From Pseudomonas fluorescens (lineage in GTDB: Bacteria > Pseudomonadota > Gammaproteobacteria > Pseudomonadales > Pseudomonadaceae), in contig NZ_LACH01000055.1 of the NCBI RefSeq assembly GCF_000968015.1, positions 62,001 through 126,000 of the forward strand: 64,000 nt of DNA. The letters run 5' to 3'. Below, one piece after another: positions 35,684-45,179 of the stretch. A program made the position numbers and the translations under genes. Under the pieces are notes generated by a model, which was given only the letters and a program-made list of their open reading frames with translations, made no database searches and was not told the DNA's origin. Every line of letters starts with the position of its first letter. The first letter of the stretch is position 1.

Positions 35684-36411
35684 ATGCATCGCCTTGCCTT
35701 TACGACCCTTGTCGGCTGCGCGCTTTTACCCGCTGCCGCCGGGGCCGTGTCGCTGACTGACGACCTGCAATTACAGCTCAAACCGCAAGTGGTCAGCGAC
35801 TACCGCAGCCGCGGACTTTCTATGACAGTGGGCGATCCCGCCGTGCAATTGGACGCCACCTTGATTCACAGTAGCGGTGCCTATGCGGGTGTCTGGACTT
35901 CAAATGTCGACTTCGGGCTGAACTTGAAAACGCGCCTGGAACAGGATTTTTACGCCGGCTTTTTCAGCCAATTCAATGACGATGTCAGCCTTGATATGGG
36001 GTATCTCAAATACACCTACGCCAAGGAAGCACAATTCAACATGAGCGAGGTCTACGCCATCCTCAAAGCCTATGGCTTCAAACTCGGCAGTTTCTACTCC
36101 GGCGATTTGAAGAACTATGTCGGGAAAGATCAGGACACCCTCTACACCTATCTGGGGTACAGCCATGAAATTGTGGATCAGACAGGTCTGGAGGTGCGCT
36201 ACGGTCGGTACGACTTCAAGGATGATGTGTTTTTAAAGCTCGTGGTGATTATCACGAATGGGAAGCCAAGCTCACCCGCAGCGCTTTTGGTGTCGACTGG
36301 GGGGTGAGTTACATCGACACCGATCTTTCCAAGAGCGAGTGCGTGAGCTATTACGGTTACACCGATGTTTGCACGGCGACCGTGGTGGTCAGTGCCAGCA
36401 AAACGTTCTGA
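35684..36411 (+). pseudogene. TorF-family putative porin, one-base frameshift
   Basis: An outer-membrane protein gene whose first frame starts MHRLAFTTLVGCALLPAAAG (signal peptide) and runs on with KPQVVSDYRSRGLSMTVGDP and GVWTSNVDFG, as in the TIGR02001/TorF porins. Near 36226-36231, in a run of five T, the frame breaks and terminates early at 36307. If one T is added, the next frame reads on as FFKARGDYHEWEAKLTRSAF and finishes VCTATVVVSASKTF at a TGA ending 36411, a proper Phe-terminated outer-membrane barrel of about 242 residues. Either a true pseudogene, a phase-variable tract or a sequencing error. Confidence 0.85.
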
Positions 36412-36434
36412 TCTAAATCGACGGTCCTGTAACC

Positions 36435-36460
36435 TGCAAGCTCGAATGCTTGCAAGTTTT
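36435..36460 (+). terminator. Probable weak terminator after the porin gene
   Basis: TGCAAGC-TCGAAT-GCTTGCA followed by AGTTTT, 24 bases past the porin stop. The stem is 7 bp and the T-run only four, so confidence is moderate. The following about 250 bases to the next gene hold nothing else I can support apart from a GGAGGTG ribosome site. Confidence 0.5.
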
Positions 36461-36710
36461 AGAGCAGCCCTTTGCCGGGTTCTCATTCGTTCCCCGTGTC
36501 AAAGACGATGAGGGTCGAAAAGCCATACCCAACGGTCGCATTCGACCGATTCTGTTGAAAAAGTCGACCCGGCCAAGTGGGGGGTTGATGGAATCCAGGC
36601 GTATATTAATAGTGTCGATCCAGACAGTTGAGGCGATAGTTAATCGTCGGTGGTGTGACAGGCGAGAGCGCCGGGGGAGCTAGATATCCCGGAAGGTTTG
36701 GAGGTGTTAC

Positions 36711-37613
36711 ATGAGCCAATATCAACGACTCTTTCTGATAGCCGGTCCAGGCATGCGTCACACGCCAGCGTTGGAGCGCGCTGTCGCCATTGCCGAAGCC
36801 ACTGGCGCCGCGCTGCACATCACGGTGTTTATCGAAGACTCCAACCTCTTGGGTTTGAAGAGCGCGGGTGCACGCTTTCGTGAGGCCTGTCAGCAAGAGA
36901 ACGAAACATGGTTGAAGGATGAGGCCGATCTGATACGCGAGCGCGGGGTCAGGGTGAGTACCGAAGTGCTTGTTACGCGAAACGCGCTGCAAGAAATACT
37001 TCGGCATGTGGCAGAAATGCAGCCGGATCTGGTTATCAAGGATGTGCAACACGAGTCAGCGCTCAAACGCGTTTTCATTACGCCTCTTGATTGGCACCTG
37101 TTGCGCGAATGTCCGGTGCCTGTGCATCTGGTCAGCGAAGTCAGGTGTCCACGTCCGCGGGTGGTCGTGGCGGCAGTCGATCCGTCACAACCCGAGACTC
37201 AGATCACGGGCATCAACGACCGCATCATCCAGGCGGCGAACGGATTGTCTATGCAATGCAGCGCGGAACTGCATCTGCTGCATGCCTACGATCTGTCGCT
37301 GACACATATATCCGACGCAGGCGCCGGGGCAGTGACGATGCCAGGTTTCAGCAGCGAGGTGCGCAAGTCACTGCAAAAGTCATTTACCGCATTGGCCGAC
37401 CACTATGGTGTGCCCACTGAGCGACAACACTTCGTCGAAGGGCCACCTGGCAAAGCGCTGGCCGACTTTGCCGCGCATAATCGGGCCGATGTGATCGTCA
37501 TGGGAAATGCGCATCGCAAGGGACTGGGTAAATGGGTGGGCAGTACGACGGAGCATGTTCTGTATCGAGTGCCCTGCAACATTTTCGCCGTTATGGGGGC
37601 TGCGGATCAGTGA
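36711..37613 (+). CDS. Tandem universal stress protein (UspE-like)
   Basis: A 300-residue cytoplasmic protein of two Usp domains. The first (1-145) is degenerate (LFLIAGPGMRHTPALERAVA) with no ATP-binding loop. The second has the ATP-binding motif in VIVMGNAHRKGLGKWVGSTT (G-x2-G-x9-G-ST) and ends EHVLYRVPCNIFAV, as in UspE. ATG 36711 follows GGAGGTG. In pseudomonads such proteins are often ANR-controlled, but I see no ANR box in this promoter. Convergent with the MFS gene. Confidence 0.9.
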   Translation: MSQYQRLFLIAGPGMRHTPALERAVAIAEATGAALHITVFIEDSNLLGLKSAGARFREACQQENETWLKDEADLIRERGVRVSTEVLVTRNALQEILRHVAEMQPDLVIKDVQHESALKRVFITPLDWHLLRECPVPVHLVSEVRCPRPRVVVAAVDPSQPETQITGINDRIIQAANGLSMQCSAELHLLHAYDLSLTHISDAGAGAVTMPGFSSEVRKSLQKSFTALADHYGVPTERQHFVEGPPGKALADFAAHNRADVIVMGNAHRKGLGKWVGSTTEHVLYRVPCNIFAVMGAADQ

Positions 37614-37706
37614 ATGTATTGGCTATCAAAAGACTCGTATCGCCATCGGTCGCGCTAACGCGTTATCCAGATTGCGCGCAAGCTTCGGTTCATTCCGGCG
37701 TTGTGG

Positions 37707-37748
37707 CCAGGAGGAGGGATCGGCTTGGTAGACGATTCCTCCTCCTGG
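37707..37748. repeat. Perfect 11-bp inverted repeat between convergent genes
   Basis: CCAGGAGGAGG at 37707-37717 and its complement at 37738-37748 around a 20-base loop, between the Usp and MFS stops. No T-run; it may still act as a transcription barrier. Confidence 0.6.
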
Positions 37749-37763
37749 AGTCCATGGCGATGA

Positions 37764-39029
37764 TCAGGCTTGCGCTGCGTTCATCGCGCCAGTGGCCATG
37801 GATTTTTTGCGCACCGCTTGGTAGAGCAGGCTGGACACCATGAAGCCCCCAACGGCCAGTAGGCTCATCAGGGTGAAGACGTAGTTGTAACCCTGTTGGC
37901 CGGGGAAGTGGTCGAGGATCGCGCCATAGATGACGTAGGCAAACATGCCGGGTGCATAGCCGATCAGGCAACCGATGCCGAAGGCCGAGCCGGTGATGTG
38001 CTGGGGAATGCCGACTTCACCCATGGGGGCCCAGAACACGCCGCGCATGGAGAACACGATCAGGGCGAAGGACAGGGTGGCGGCCATGCCCGCATAGATG
38101 AAGCCCGGGCTTTTCGGAATCAGCATGATCACGCCCATCAGCGGCAACAGCGCCAGGAATGCCCACTTCAGGTAGCGGCTGGTGCTCTTGAACTGCTTGT
38201 CGGCAATGAAACCGCCGGCAGGCCCGCCGAGGATCTTCAGGAAATACTGGTTGATGATGCCGTAGGCGCCCACCAACGCCACGGGCAATCCGTACATTTC
38301 CTTGAGGTAGGGAATGAAATAGGTCAGGCCGCAGTAGACGATGTAGACCATGAACACGTTGAGGCTGACCAGCCAGATGCCCGGCACTTTGATCGCTTCC
38401 ATCAGGTTCGCCAGACCATTCTTCGGCTTGGCCACCGACTGCGCGTTGCCGCCCTTGAGCAGGAACCAGGTCAGGGTGCCGGCCAGAATGTCGATGACCG
38501 AGTAGAACAGGATCGCTGACTTCAGGCCGGTTTCGCCCGAACCCATGGCGACGAACACGCCCAGAGCGGAAAAGGCCACCAGTGTATCAACCACGCCACG
38601 GCCGCCTTCGAGCAGGCCGAACAACCGGCCTTGCTCCTGATCGTCACCCAGGTTGCGGATGGCTTTGAGCAGCGATGGCCAGAACAGGCAGTCGGCACAG
38701 ACGGCCAGGAGACTGAACACGATCAGCAAACCGCTGAAGGGTGGAAAGGTCGCCAGGTACAACCCCAGGCTACCGGTCCCGATCAGGCCGAGGGGAATCA
38801 GTTTGCGCGTGTCGTAGCGATCGGCGAGCAGGCCGCCAACCACAAACAGCGCAGTAGCGATGATCGCGTTGGCACTTAGCAGCATGCCGATTTCAGTGTG
38901 GCTCAAGCCCATGAATTCCTGCATGGGTACATAAAAGGCGTCCTTGAGGTTCGCCAGCTTGTAGATGGTGCCACCACCGAGGATGAGGATCAGGAATCTG
39001 AGCCATTTGGCCTTGTTTTGAGTTGTCAT
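37764..39029 (-). CDS. MFS transporter
   Basis: A 421-residue, 12-helix major facilitator protein. Family landmarks are GLLADRYDTRKLIPLG between helices 2 and 3 and AGGFIADKQFKSTSRYLK midway. It resembles organophosphate/sugar-type and DHA-like permeases, but the substrate is not evident. It follows the isomerase gene by 33 bases in the same direction, so the two form an operon. Confidence 0.9.
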   Translation of the reverse strand: MTTQNKAKWLRFLILILGGGTIYKLANLKDAFYVPMQEFMGLSHTEIGMLLSANAIIATALFVVGGLLADRYDTRKLIPLGLIGTGSLGLYLATFPPFSGLLIVFSLLAVCADCLFWPSLLKAIRNLGDDQEQGRLFGLLEGGRGVVDTLVAFSALGVFVAMGSGETGLKSAILFYSVIDILAGTLTWFLLKGGNAQSVAKPKNGLANLMEAIKVPGIWLVSLNVFMVYIVYCGLTYFIPYLKEMYGLPVALVGAYGIINQYFLKILGGPAGGFIADKQFKSTSRYLKWAFLALLPLMGVIMLIPKSPGFIYAGMAATLSFALIVFSMRGVFWAPMGEVGIPQHITGSAFGIGCLIGYAPGMFAYVIYGAILDHFPGQQGYNYVFTLMSLLAVGGFMVSSLLYQAVRKKSMATGAMNAAQA

Positions 39030-39062
39030 TATTGTTCTCCGGGCGTAATCGGGTCGTCAGGT

Positions 39063-40133
39063 TCAGGCGTTGGAAGGGTTGGCCAGGGTCAGTTCGGCCA
39101 AGGTGCGCCATTCGGCCAGCAGGCTACGGACGTAGGCGACCTGGTTGTTCGCCCAGCGGTGTTCATCGGCCAGCATTTGCTCCAGCGAGTAGCCGTTCGG
39201 GAGTGGCGTTTCACTCATCTCCCGGTAAGCAATGAAGGGATCGGCCGCTTCAAGGCTCTGGCGGAAGGCCGGGGCCACGTAGTGGTTTTCCTGCTCGAGA
39301 ATGAATGCGATCACCTGCGGGGTGGCTTCGCCCAGCATCAACAGCTCGAACAACATGCGGGGGCTGGGAAGATCGTCCTCTTCGCTGCCCTGCAATACGC
39401 CGTAATGGCCGAAGCCGTTGTGTTCGGGGACGATGCGCACACCCTTGAGGTGAGTCTGGCGGATGTGCGGCGCCAGGTTGCGCAGGGCCTGCAGGGGCTG
39501 TTCGCAGGCATTGATCATGTTGCCGAAGTCGAACAGGGCATGCAGGCGAGGGTGGTTGAGGCGGTTGAGCAGTTGCGCGATTTCGCCGCTCTTGAGTTCT
39601 TCATGCTGCTCGAAGTCAAAGTACAGATCGTGTGCGTCGGCCTGTTGCGCGAGGTAGTGCAGGTCGGTCTCGATCACGTCCATGACCCGCGACAGCGTGC
39701 CCTCGTAACGTGAGTAAACACGGATGTTGCGCACCCCCAGGGCCCTGGCGATGGCAATCACCTGGTCGACATCCTTTTTCAGCGTGCTGCTGATTTCCAG
39801 ATGCACATCCAGCCCCAGCGCTTTGGCCTTGGCGGCAAACGCCTGGAGCTGCGCGAGTGACATTTGGCTCAGGCTGTTTTCCTCGCCGTCGAGCAAGTGC
39901 AGGCTCAGGCCTTGCAGCTCGTGGCGATAGGCGAAGTCCAGCAGGTCGGCAGGGGTGACACGACCGTGGGTAAGGTTGGTGAGTAGCGGGTAGGCGTGGG
40001 CAAACAGGCGCAATTGCCCGAGACGCTCAAGCAACCGCCGGGCCAGTGCGTCCGTCAGCACGGGAACTGGCCCGTGTTCGACCACCTTATGGCTCAGCAA
40101 GGCGTTGAATCGTTCCTGGATCTTATTGTTCAT
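39063..40133 (-). CDS. Sugar phosphate isomerase/epimerase-like TIM-barrel protein (AP endonuclease 2 fold)
   Basis: A 356-residue soluble protein of the xylose-isomerase-like TIM-barrel superfamily: FAYRHELQGLSLHLLDGEEN, LDVHLEISSTLKKDVDQV, NIRVYSRYEG and a metal-type site ALFDFGNMINACEQPLQALRNLAPHIRQTHLKG (in part LFDFGNMINA, RQTHLKG). In catabolic clusters such proteins isomerise or epimerise sugars, inositols or hydroxy acids. ATG 40133 is chosen with AGGA upstream. First gene of an operon with the MFS permease. Confidence 0.85.
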   Translation of the reverse strand: MNNKIQERFNALLSHKVVEHGPVPVLTDALARRLLERLGQLRLFAHAYPLLTNLTHGRVTPADLLDFAYRHELQGLSLHLLDGEENSLSQMSLAQLQAFAAKAKALGLDVHLEISSTLKKDVDQVIAIARALGVRNIRVYSRYEGTLSRVMDVIETDLHYLAQQADAHDLYFDFEQHEELKSGEIAQLLNRLNHPRLHALFDFGNMINACEQPLQALRNLAPHIRQTHLKGVRIVPEHNGFGHYGVLQGSEEDDLPSPRMLFELLMLGEATPQVIAFILEQENHYVAPAFRQSLEAADPFIAYREMSETPLPNGYSLEQMLADEHRWANNQVAYVRSLLAEWRTLAELTLANPSNA

Positions 40134-40245
40134 TAGAGTCGTTCCTGGTTCAGACACCGGGTCTACCGGCGCGCCCTTTATCGCGCCAGTCAGGAACTCT
40201 CGATAGATCCATTATCAGTTAATTGATAAGACCACTTGCCTCGCA

Positions 40246-41751
40246 TCAAGTGGTCGGCGGCAGATAACCCAATGTGCGCAAGGCCCGGGCCAGTGCCTCG
40301 ACACGCTCCCGGGCCTGGTTTTCAGGCGTGCCGGCAAAGCCGATCAACAGGGCCGGCGGCAGGGCATGCTTGATGCGGTAGTCGCTCAAGGCGTAAGTGT
40401 GGATGTTGTGCCGGGCCAGTTGCCGGGCGATGTCAGCGTCACTGAGTTCGGGGGGCAGCCAGGCGATCAGGTGCATGCCAGCATCCGTCGGAGTGATCCT
40501 GAAGAAGCTGCCAATTTGCTGTTCAAGTTGTTCGATCAATGCCTGCTGGCGCGCCTTGTACAGCGCACGCATGCGGCGGATGTGCCCCAGGAAATGGCCT
40601 TCGCCCATGAAGTCCGCCGTTGTCGCCTGAAGCAGTGTGGGCGGACTGCGATCCATGACCGCGCGCAGGGTGCAAAAGGGTTCGACCAGGGCCTGCGGCA
40701 AAATCACGTAACCCAGTCTGAGTGACGGAAAGAGCACTTTGCTGAACGTTCCGACGTAGATCACCCGGGCCATCTGGTCCATGGCATACAGCGCCGGGAG
40801 GAGGCGGCCACTGTAGCGAAACTCACTGTCGCAATCGTCCTCGATGATCCAGCTCTGATGCTGCGCAGCCCAGTCGATGAGTGCCTGGCGCCGCGCATAA
40901 CTCAGGGTGACACCCAAAGGATGCTGGCGCGAAGGCGTACAAAACACCAGGCGCGCATCAGGGCACTCGGTCAGGCCTTGCTGGACATCGATCCCCTGTT
41001 CATCGATACGCAACGCAATCACCTGAGCACCCTGGGCCTGTAATGCAATGCGCGCGGCGATGTGCCCCGGGTCCTCCATCCAGACGCTGTCCTGCGGATT
41101 GAGCAGCAGCATGCCCAGCAGGTTGAACGCTTGCTGCGCGCCGGAAACGATCACCACTTGCCCGGCAGTGCAGTCGATGCCACGCGCATCGAAGACGTAT
41201 TCGGCAATCGCTGTGCGAAACGCCTGCAAGCCTTGCAACTCGCCATAACCCAGAATCGCCTTGGTCGGCTTGAGCAGATGGCGGTTCATCAGGCGCCGCC
41301 AGATCGCCTGCGGGAATGCGTCATAGGTGCTGTGGCTGGGCAGGAAAGAGGTCGGGGTCGCGGGGTCCCAGTCGGCATAGGACACCCCGCGAAAATGATC
41401 GCTGCGCAGCGACAGCATCGACTGGCTCAGGTCGGACAGGCGCGGTGGCTGGGCAGGTTGCTCGTCCTCGAGACCCCGGCTTTCCCACTCAGTGCCGACA
41501 TACGTACCGGCGCCAGTGCGCGAGGCCAGGAAACCTTCGGCAATCAGCTGATCGAACGCATTGAGAATGGTGATCCGCGACAACCCCAACTCGTTGCTTA
41601 AGGTCCGGGTCGACGGCAGGCGCACGCCCCCCTGGATTCTGCCGTTGAGTATCTGTTTGCGAATTTGCAGATACAGTTGGCGGTACAGGGGAATGGCACT
41701 TGCACGGTCCAGCTCGATGGCCGACAGCAGCAAACCTGCGGGGGATTTCAT
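40246..41751 (-). CDS. MocR-family transcriptional regulator (GntR HTH plus aminotransferase domain)
   Basis: A 501-residue protein. The N-terminal GntR winged helix (YLQIRKQILNGRIQGGVRLP, TRTLSNELGLSRITILNAFD) is followed by a fold-I aminotransferase-like domain with WIIEDDCDSEFRY and the PLP lysine in YVGTFSKVLFPSLRLGY. MocR regulators use PLP to sense amines, amino acids or PLP itself. It lies directly upstream in the same direction as the isomerase/MFS pair, a likely target. Confidence 0.93.
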   Translation of the reverse strand: MKSPAGLLLSAIELDRASAIPLYRQLYLQIRKQILNGRIQGGVRLPSTRTLSNELGLSRITILNAFDQLIAEGFLASRTGAGTYVGTEWESRGLEDEQPAQPPRLSDLSQSMLSLRSDHFRGVSYADWDPATPTSFLPSHSTYDAFPQAIWRRLMNRHLLKPTKAILGYGELQGLQAFRTAIAEYVFDARGIDCTAGQVVIVSGAQQAFNLLGMLLLNPQDSVWMEDPGHIAARIALQAQGAQVIALRIDEQGIDVQQGLTECPDARLVFCTPSRQHPLGVTLSYARRQALIDWAAQHQSWIIEDDCDSEFRYSGRLLPALYAMDQMARVIYVGTFSKVLFPSLRLGYVILPQALVEPFCTLRAVMDRSPPTLLQATTADFMGEGHFLGHIRRMRALYKARQQALIEQLEQQIGSFFRITPTDAGMHLIAWLPPELSDADIARQLARHNIHTYALSDYRIKHALPPALLIGFAGTPENQARERVEALARALRTLGYLPPTT

Positions 41752-41967
41752 GACATGCTCGTCTGGGCGAAATGGGATTTGACCTGCAAACCGTCAGGCG
41801 ACGGCGAGGTAAGGGTATCGAGCGATACCCGATAAGTCATCTGTCTGGCGCTGGATACCACTGAACAGGCCGATGATCACGGCACTGTCCAGGTCGATGA
41901 AAAAGCCAGTGTTGTCATGCGTGAGCTGTAGGAGCAGGTGCTCCAAAGCCGCTCCAGGCCGACGCTT

Positions 41968-43392
41968 TCACAAAGATTGGAGGCTGGTTTTGATGGTCGT
42001 GACCACACGGTTACGGCCTTCGTGTTTAGCGTGATACAGGCGTTGATCGGCTGTACGCAGAATGGCCTCGATGGTGTCGCCGTCGCGGCCGGATTGCGAT
42101 ACGCCGATGCTCACGGTGACCACGGTTAACCGCTGCAGGCCATGAAAAGAATTATTGGCAACGGTGCTTCGCAGACGCTCGGCGATTACGTGCGCGCCCT
42201 CAAGTGAAGTCTGAGGCAGCAGAATCATGAATTCTTCCCCACCCACTCGGGCTACGCCGTCGTACGGCCGGATCGAATCGAGGCATTTCTCCACGAAATC
42301 CTTCAGGATGTCGTCGCCAACCTGATGCCCGAAGCGATCGTTGATGGACTTGAAATTATCCAGATCGAGTGCCAACACCGAGAACGGCTCACCGCCGCGC
42401 TTGGTCCGGCCCATTTCGACGTCGAGCCGTTCCATGAACCGACGCCGATTATCAGCGCCCGTCAATGGATCGGTGGCCGCAAGGTGCCCGAGTTCTTGAT
42501 TGGTGCGCTGGAGTTCCTGCAAGGCGCTCTCGGTATACGCCATCGCTTCGGCAAGACGCACCATCAGCTCTTCCTGGCTGTAGATCTTCGAGAACGACCG
42601 CGTGGTGAGGAACGCTTGCACGACCCCGTAGCTCAGCATGAAGAAACCACCGGCGAAGATCGCATGAGCGAGCCACCACATGTGGTTCCACGGACGTGCA
42701 AGGATGAAGGCAAGCGATGACAGCGCGAACGCGGTGACCGAGACGACAAAAATCATCATCAGCGGCGACCGGATACGGCGCAGCAGGAGTATTACCACGG
42801 TCAATGTGGAAAGTATGAGCGCACCACCTTCCATCGAGAGGCGCACCGCGATATCGCCGGCGATCGGTGAATTCGCGACGTACGCCACTGCCACGTCAAC
42901 CAGCAGGAACAGTCCTATCCAGGTCAACCACGGGCGGGCCTTCATTCGTTGGTCCGCGGCATCGGGTGGGCGGTGGTACGACAGCATTCCGACTAACAGC
43001 AAACTCGACATGACCAGCCGAGAGGCCGGTCCATAAAGCAGGAAGAGCCAGATATTGTGGTGTGCTTGCCCGGTGAAGGCGCCATGCAATGCGTAGATCA
43101 GTACAAAACCGAGAAAACCAAGCGTCATCCATCGCAGCAGAGGATCTCCCGAAGACTGATAGCAGCGCCACGTGACGTAAGTAACAAACAGGCCCGCCAA
43201 GGTGGCTGCGGTGATCGCAATGATATGGAACAGGTGGTTTTCGAAAATAAGGGTGGGGTCTTGAAAGACGTATAAGTAGCCAATCAGATAGGCCGGAACA
43301 AACGCAAATCCTGCGAGCAGCAAGTAGGCATAAACCTTGACCATGAGGCGGACGGCTTCAGGTGGCTCGCCGGTGGCGATGAGATTGCTCAT
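41968..43392 (-). CDS. Membrane diguanylate cyclase (GGDEF) with I-site
   Basis: A 474-residue inner-membrane protein. About eight hydrophobic helices (residues 18-265) form an uncharacterised MASE-like sensor. A coiled linker (270-305) is followed by the GGDEF domain, with active-site GGEEF at 384-388. The inhibitory-site motif RPYD at 375-378 lies exactly five residues before it, so the enzyme should make c-di-GMP and be product-inhibited. ATG 43392 has GGAGGG upstream. No EAL domain. Confidence 0.94.
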   Translation of the reverse strand: MSNLIATGEPPEAVRLMVKVYAYLLLAGFAFVPAYLIGYLYVFQDPTLIFENHLFHIIAITAATLAGLFVTYVTWRCYQSSGDPLLRWMTLGFLGFVLIYALHGAFTGQAHHNIWLFLLYGPASRLVMSSLLLVGMLSYHRPPDAADQRMKARPWLTWIGLFLLVDVAVAYVANSPIAGDIAVRLSMEGGALILSTLTVVILLLRRIRSPLMMIFVVSVTAFALSSLAFILARPWNHMWWLAHAIFAGGFFMLSYGVVQAFLTTRSFSKIYSQEELMVRLAEAMAYTESALQELQRTNQELGHLAATDPLTGADNRRRFMERLDVEMGRTKRGGEPFSVLALDLDNFKSINDRFGHQVGDDILKDFVEKCLDSIRPYDGVARVGGEEFMILLPQTSLEGAHVIAERLRSTVANNSFHGLQRLTVVTVSIGVSQSGRDGDTIEAILRTADQRLYHAKHEGRNRVVTTIKTSLQSL

Positions 43393-43586
43393 GGTTCCCT
43401 CCAAGTTGAAATCTATTTAGCCAACACCGGTCCGGTGTCGGCTCCGAAGCCGCCTGCTTGCCAATGGCCCCACGCATCACTACGTAGATAGGGGATGGAC
43501 CGACCTATGGCATTTCAATATTAGACTCCTTCCCGATTTCTGCTGCGCAAGCAGGTAAAAATGTTCACGCGAACGCAAGGGGCGCG

Positions 43587-43877
43587 CTAATTGATCTGCA
43601 CAATGACCGGGCCTTCCGTGACGACGGGTGGGTTCGCCTGGATGTGCGAGGCGTTTTTCTGAATCCAGTCGCGAGCGACTTTCATGCTCTCATCGGTGCC
43701 GGCCTTGTCCGTGCAAACAGTGACCGACATACCGCCATCACCCAGAGGCAGCAGTGTGTAGCTTGCCAGGCCATTCACTTTGCGGAGGGCCGCTTCGACG
43801 TCGGCCTTCTGCTTTTCCAAAACCTCGAAAAGCTGCTTTGCACCAGGACCTGAGTAGGTTCTTATGACCGCATACAT
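43587..43877 (-). CDS. Small ABM-like (dimeric alpha-beta barrel) protein
   Basis: A 96-residue protein opening MYAVIRTYSGPGAKQLFEVL and ending PVIVQIN. The pattern of a strand followed by a helix and a mid-domain GLASYTLLPLGDGGMSVTVC is consistent with the antibiotic-biosynthesis-monooxygenase/dabb fold of small dimeric proteins. No active-site residue can be named. ATG 43877 follows TAAGGAGAC. Unknown function. Confidence 0.75.
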   Translation of the reverse strand: MYAVIRTYSGPGAKQLFEVLEKQKADVEAALRKVNGLASYTLLPLGDGGMSVTVCTDKAGTDESMKVARDWIQKNASHIQANPPVVTEGPVIVQIN

Positions 43878-44235
43878 AGTCGTCTCCTTAGTGATTTACC
43901 GTCGTGATAGCCACCCGGATCCGCTGATGGCCGCTGATGTGTTCAGCTTAGTCAAACGCCGGTGACAAGCGAAATGCAACGACCACCGGCAGCAGCCATT
44001 CCTGATGTGGACGTAGAGTCCAGCAGGGCGACCGACCCCATCAGAAACCGAGGCGATCCCCCCGTCTGGATTAGCGGGCGCTCACTTGATTGCGACCCCA
44101 TCCTGCAATGTCGCTTTCACGGCACTACACATTTGTGGTTAACCCCTGGGGGTAATTACGTGTCGCTCTACCGCGCTCCATACTCTGGCCAACCCTGGCG
44201 GGTTGGGCCCTTACTTAACGGTGCAAGGAACAGAG
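43878..44235. promoter_or_regulatory. Divergent promoter region without genes
   Basis: About 358 bases between the ABM-like gene (minus) and the amidase gene (plus). It contains a short near-palindrome around TTAACCCCTGGGGGTAA near 44139-44155 and the ribosome site AAGGAACAG before ATG 44236. I see no small gene that I would support. Confidence 0.4.
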
Positions 44236-45051
44236 ATGAAGATTGAATTGGTGCAACTGGCTGGCCGTGATGGCGATGTCGTTCACAACCTCGGCCGTAC
44301 CTTGGAGGCCATCGCTACCTGTGCGGCTGACACGGATTTGTTGATCTTCCCGGAAACCCACCTCACGGGATTTGTCGATGCCGAGCAATTGGCGAGTGTT
44401 GCCGAACCCTTGGATGGTCCCACCTTGCAGGCCGTCGAGCAGCTGGTGCGCAAGCGTAATGTCTCAGTCGTCGTCGGCATTGCGGAGAATGATGGCGGCA
44501 TCTTTTACAACACCTCGGTGCTGGTAACGCCCGAAGGTATCGCCTTGCGCTACCGCAAGACTCACCTGTGGCCATCGGAGCGTGGTCTTTTCCAGCCGGG
44601 TGATCGCTATGTCACGGCACTGTGGAAGGGCGTGCGTGTAGGCATGCTGATTTGCTACGACATTGAACTCCCGGAAAGCGCCCGCGCCCTCGGGCAGCTC
44701 GGCGCCGAGCTGATACTGGTCACTAACGGCAACATGGATCCCTACGGCCCGGTCCATCGCACAGCGATCATGGCTCGCGCCCAGGAAAATCAGGCGTTTG
44801 CTGTCATGGTGAATCGGGTGGGAGAAGGGGATGACGGCCTGGTGTTCGCGGGGGGCAGCGCAGTGGTCAATCCGTTCGGGCAAATAATGTTTGAGGCCGG
44901 CCGCGATGAGTGTCGGCAGGTGGTCACGCTTGACCTTGACCAGCTCAAGGCGTCCCGTCGGGATTACGACTACCTCAACGACCGTCGCCTGCACCTGACA
45001 GGTGAACAACTTCAACATGCCGACGGTCGTCGCGAGCTGCTGATTCCTTGA
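44236..45051 (+). CDS. Nitrilase-superfamily amidase (carbon-nitrogen hydrolase)
   Basis: A 271-residue cytoplasmic enzyme with the complete E-K-C triad: E40 (IFPETHLTG), K108 (YRKTHLW) and C140 (LICYDIELPE). The DIELPE after the cysteine and ALGQLGAELILVTNGNMDPYG fit the branch of omega-amidases, N-carbamoylputrescine amidases and RamA-type amidases. ATG 44236 with AAGGAAC is preferred to an earlier in-frame start. It is followed 128 bases later by a polyamine-type binding protein, which makes a polyamine-derived amide a reasonable guess. Confidence 0.9.
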   Translation: MKIELVQLAGRDGDVVHNLGRTLEAIATCAADTDLLIFPETHLTGFVDAEQLASVAEPLDGPTLQAVEQLVRKRNVSVVVGIAENDGGIFYNTSVLVTPEGIALRYRKTHLWPSERGLFQPGDRYVTALWKGVRVGMLICYDIELPESARALGQLGAELILVTNGNMDPYGPVHRTAIMARAQENQAFAVMVNRVGEGDDGLVFAGGSAVVNPFGQIMFEAGRDECRQVVTLDLDQLKASRRDYDYLNDRRLHLTGEQLQHADGRRELLIP

Positions 45052-45179
45052 GTCGTTTGAATTCTGTTCCCCAGTCATACGTCGTTGATCTTGCCGATGT
45101 CGGCCCTGCCCTATAACTCTAACAATCAGCAGGCGTAGCGTTGTTTTTTTAAACAGCGCCACCGCTCCGGAGTCTCCAG

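Noticed and set aside
41925..41967. TAGGAGCAGGTGCTCC-type short palindrome between the MocR and diguanylate cyclase genes
   Set aside because: Short inverted sequence without flanking T-run or partner copy; not strong enough to call.
44139..44155. Near-palindrome TTAACCCCTGGGGGTAA
   Set aside because: Arms are unequal by one base and there is no second copy; recorded only in the intergenic note.
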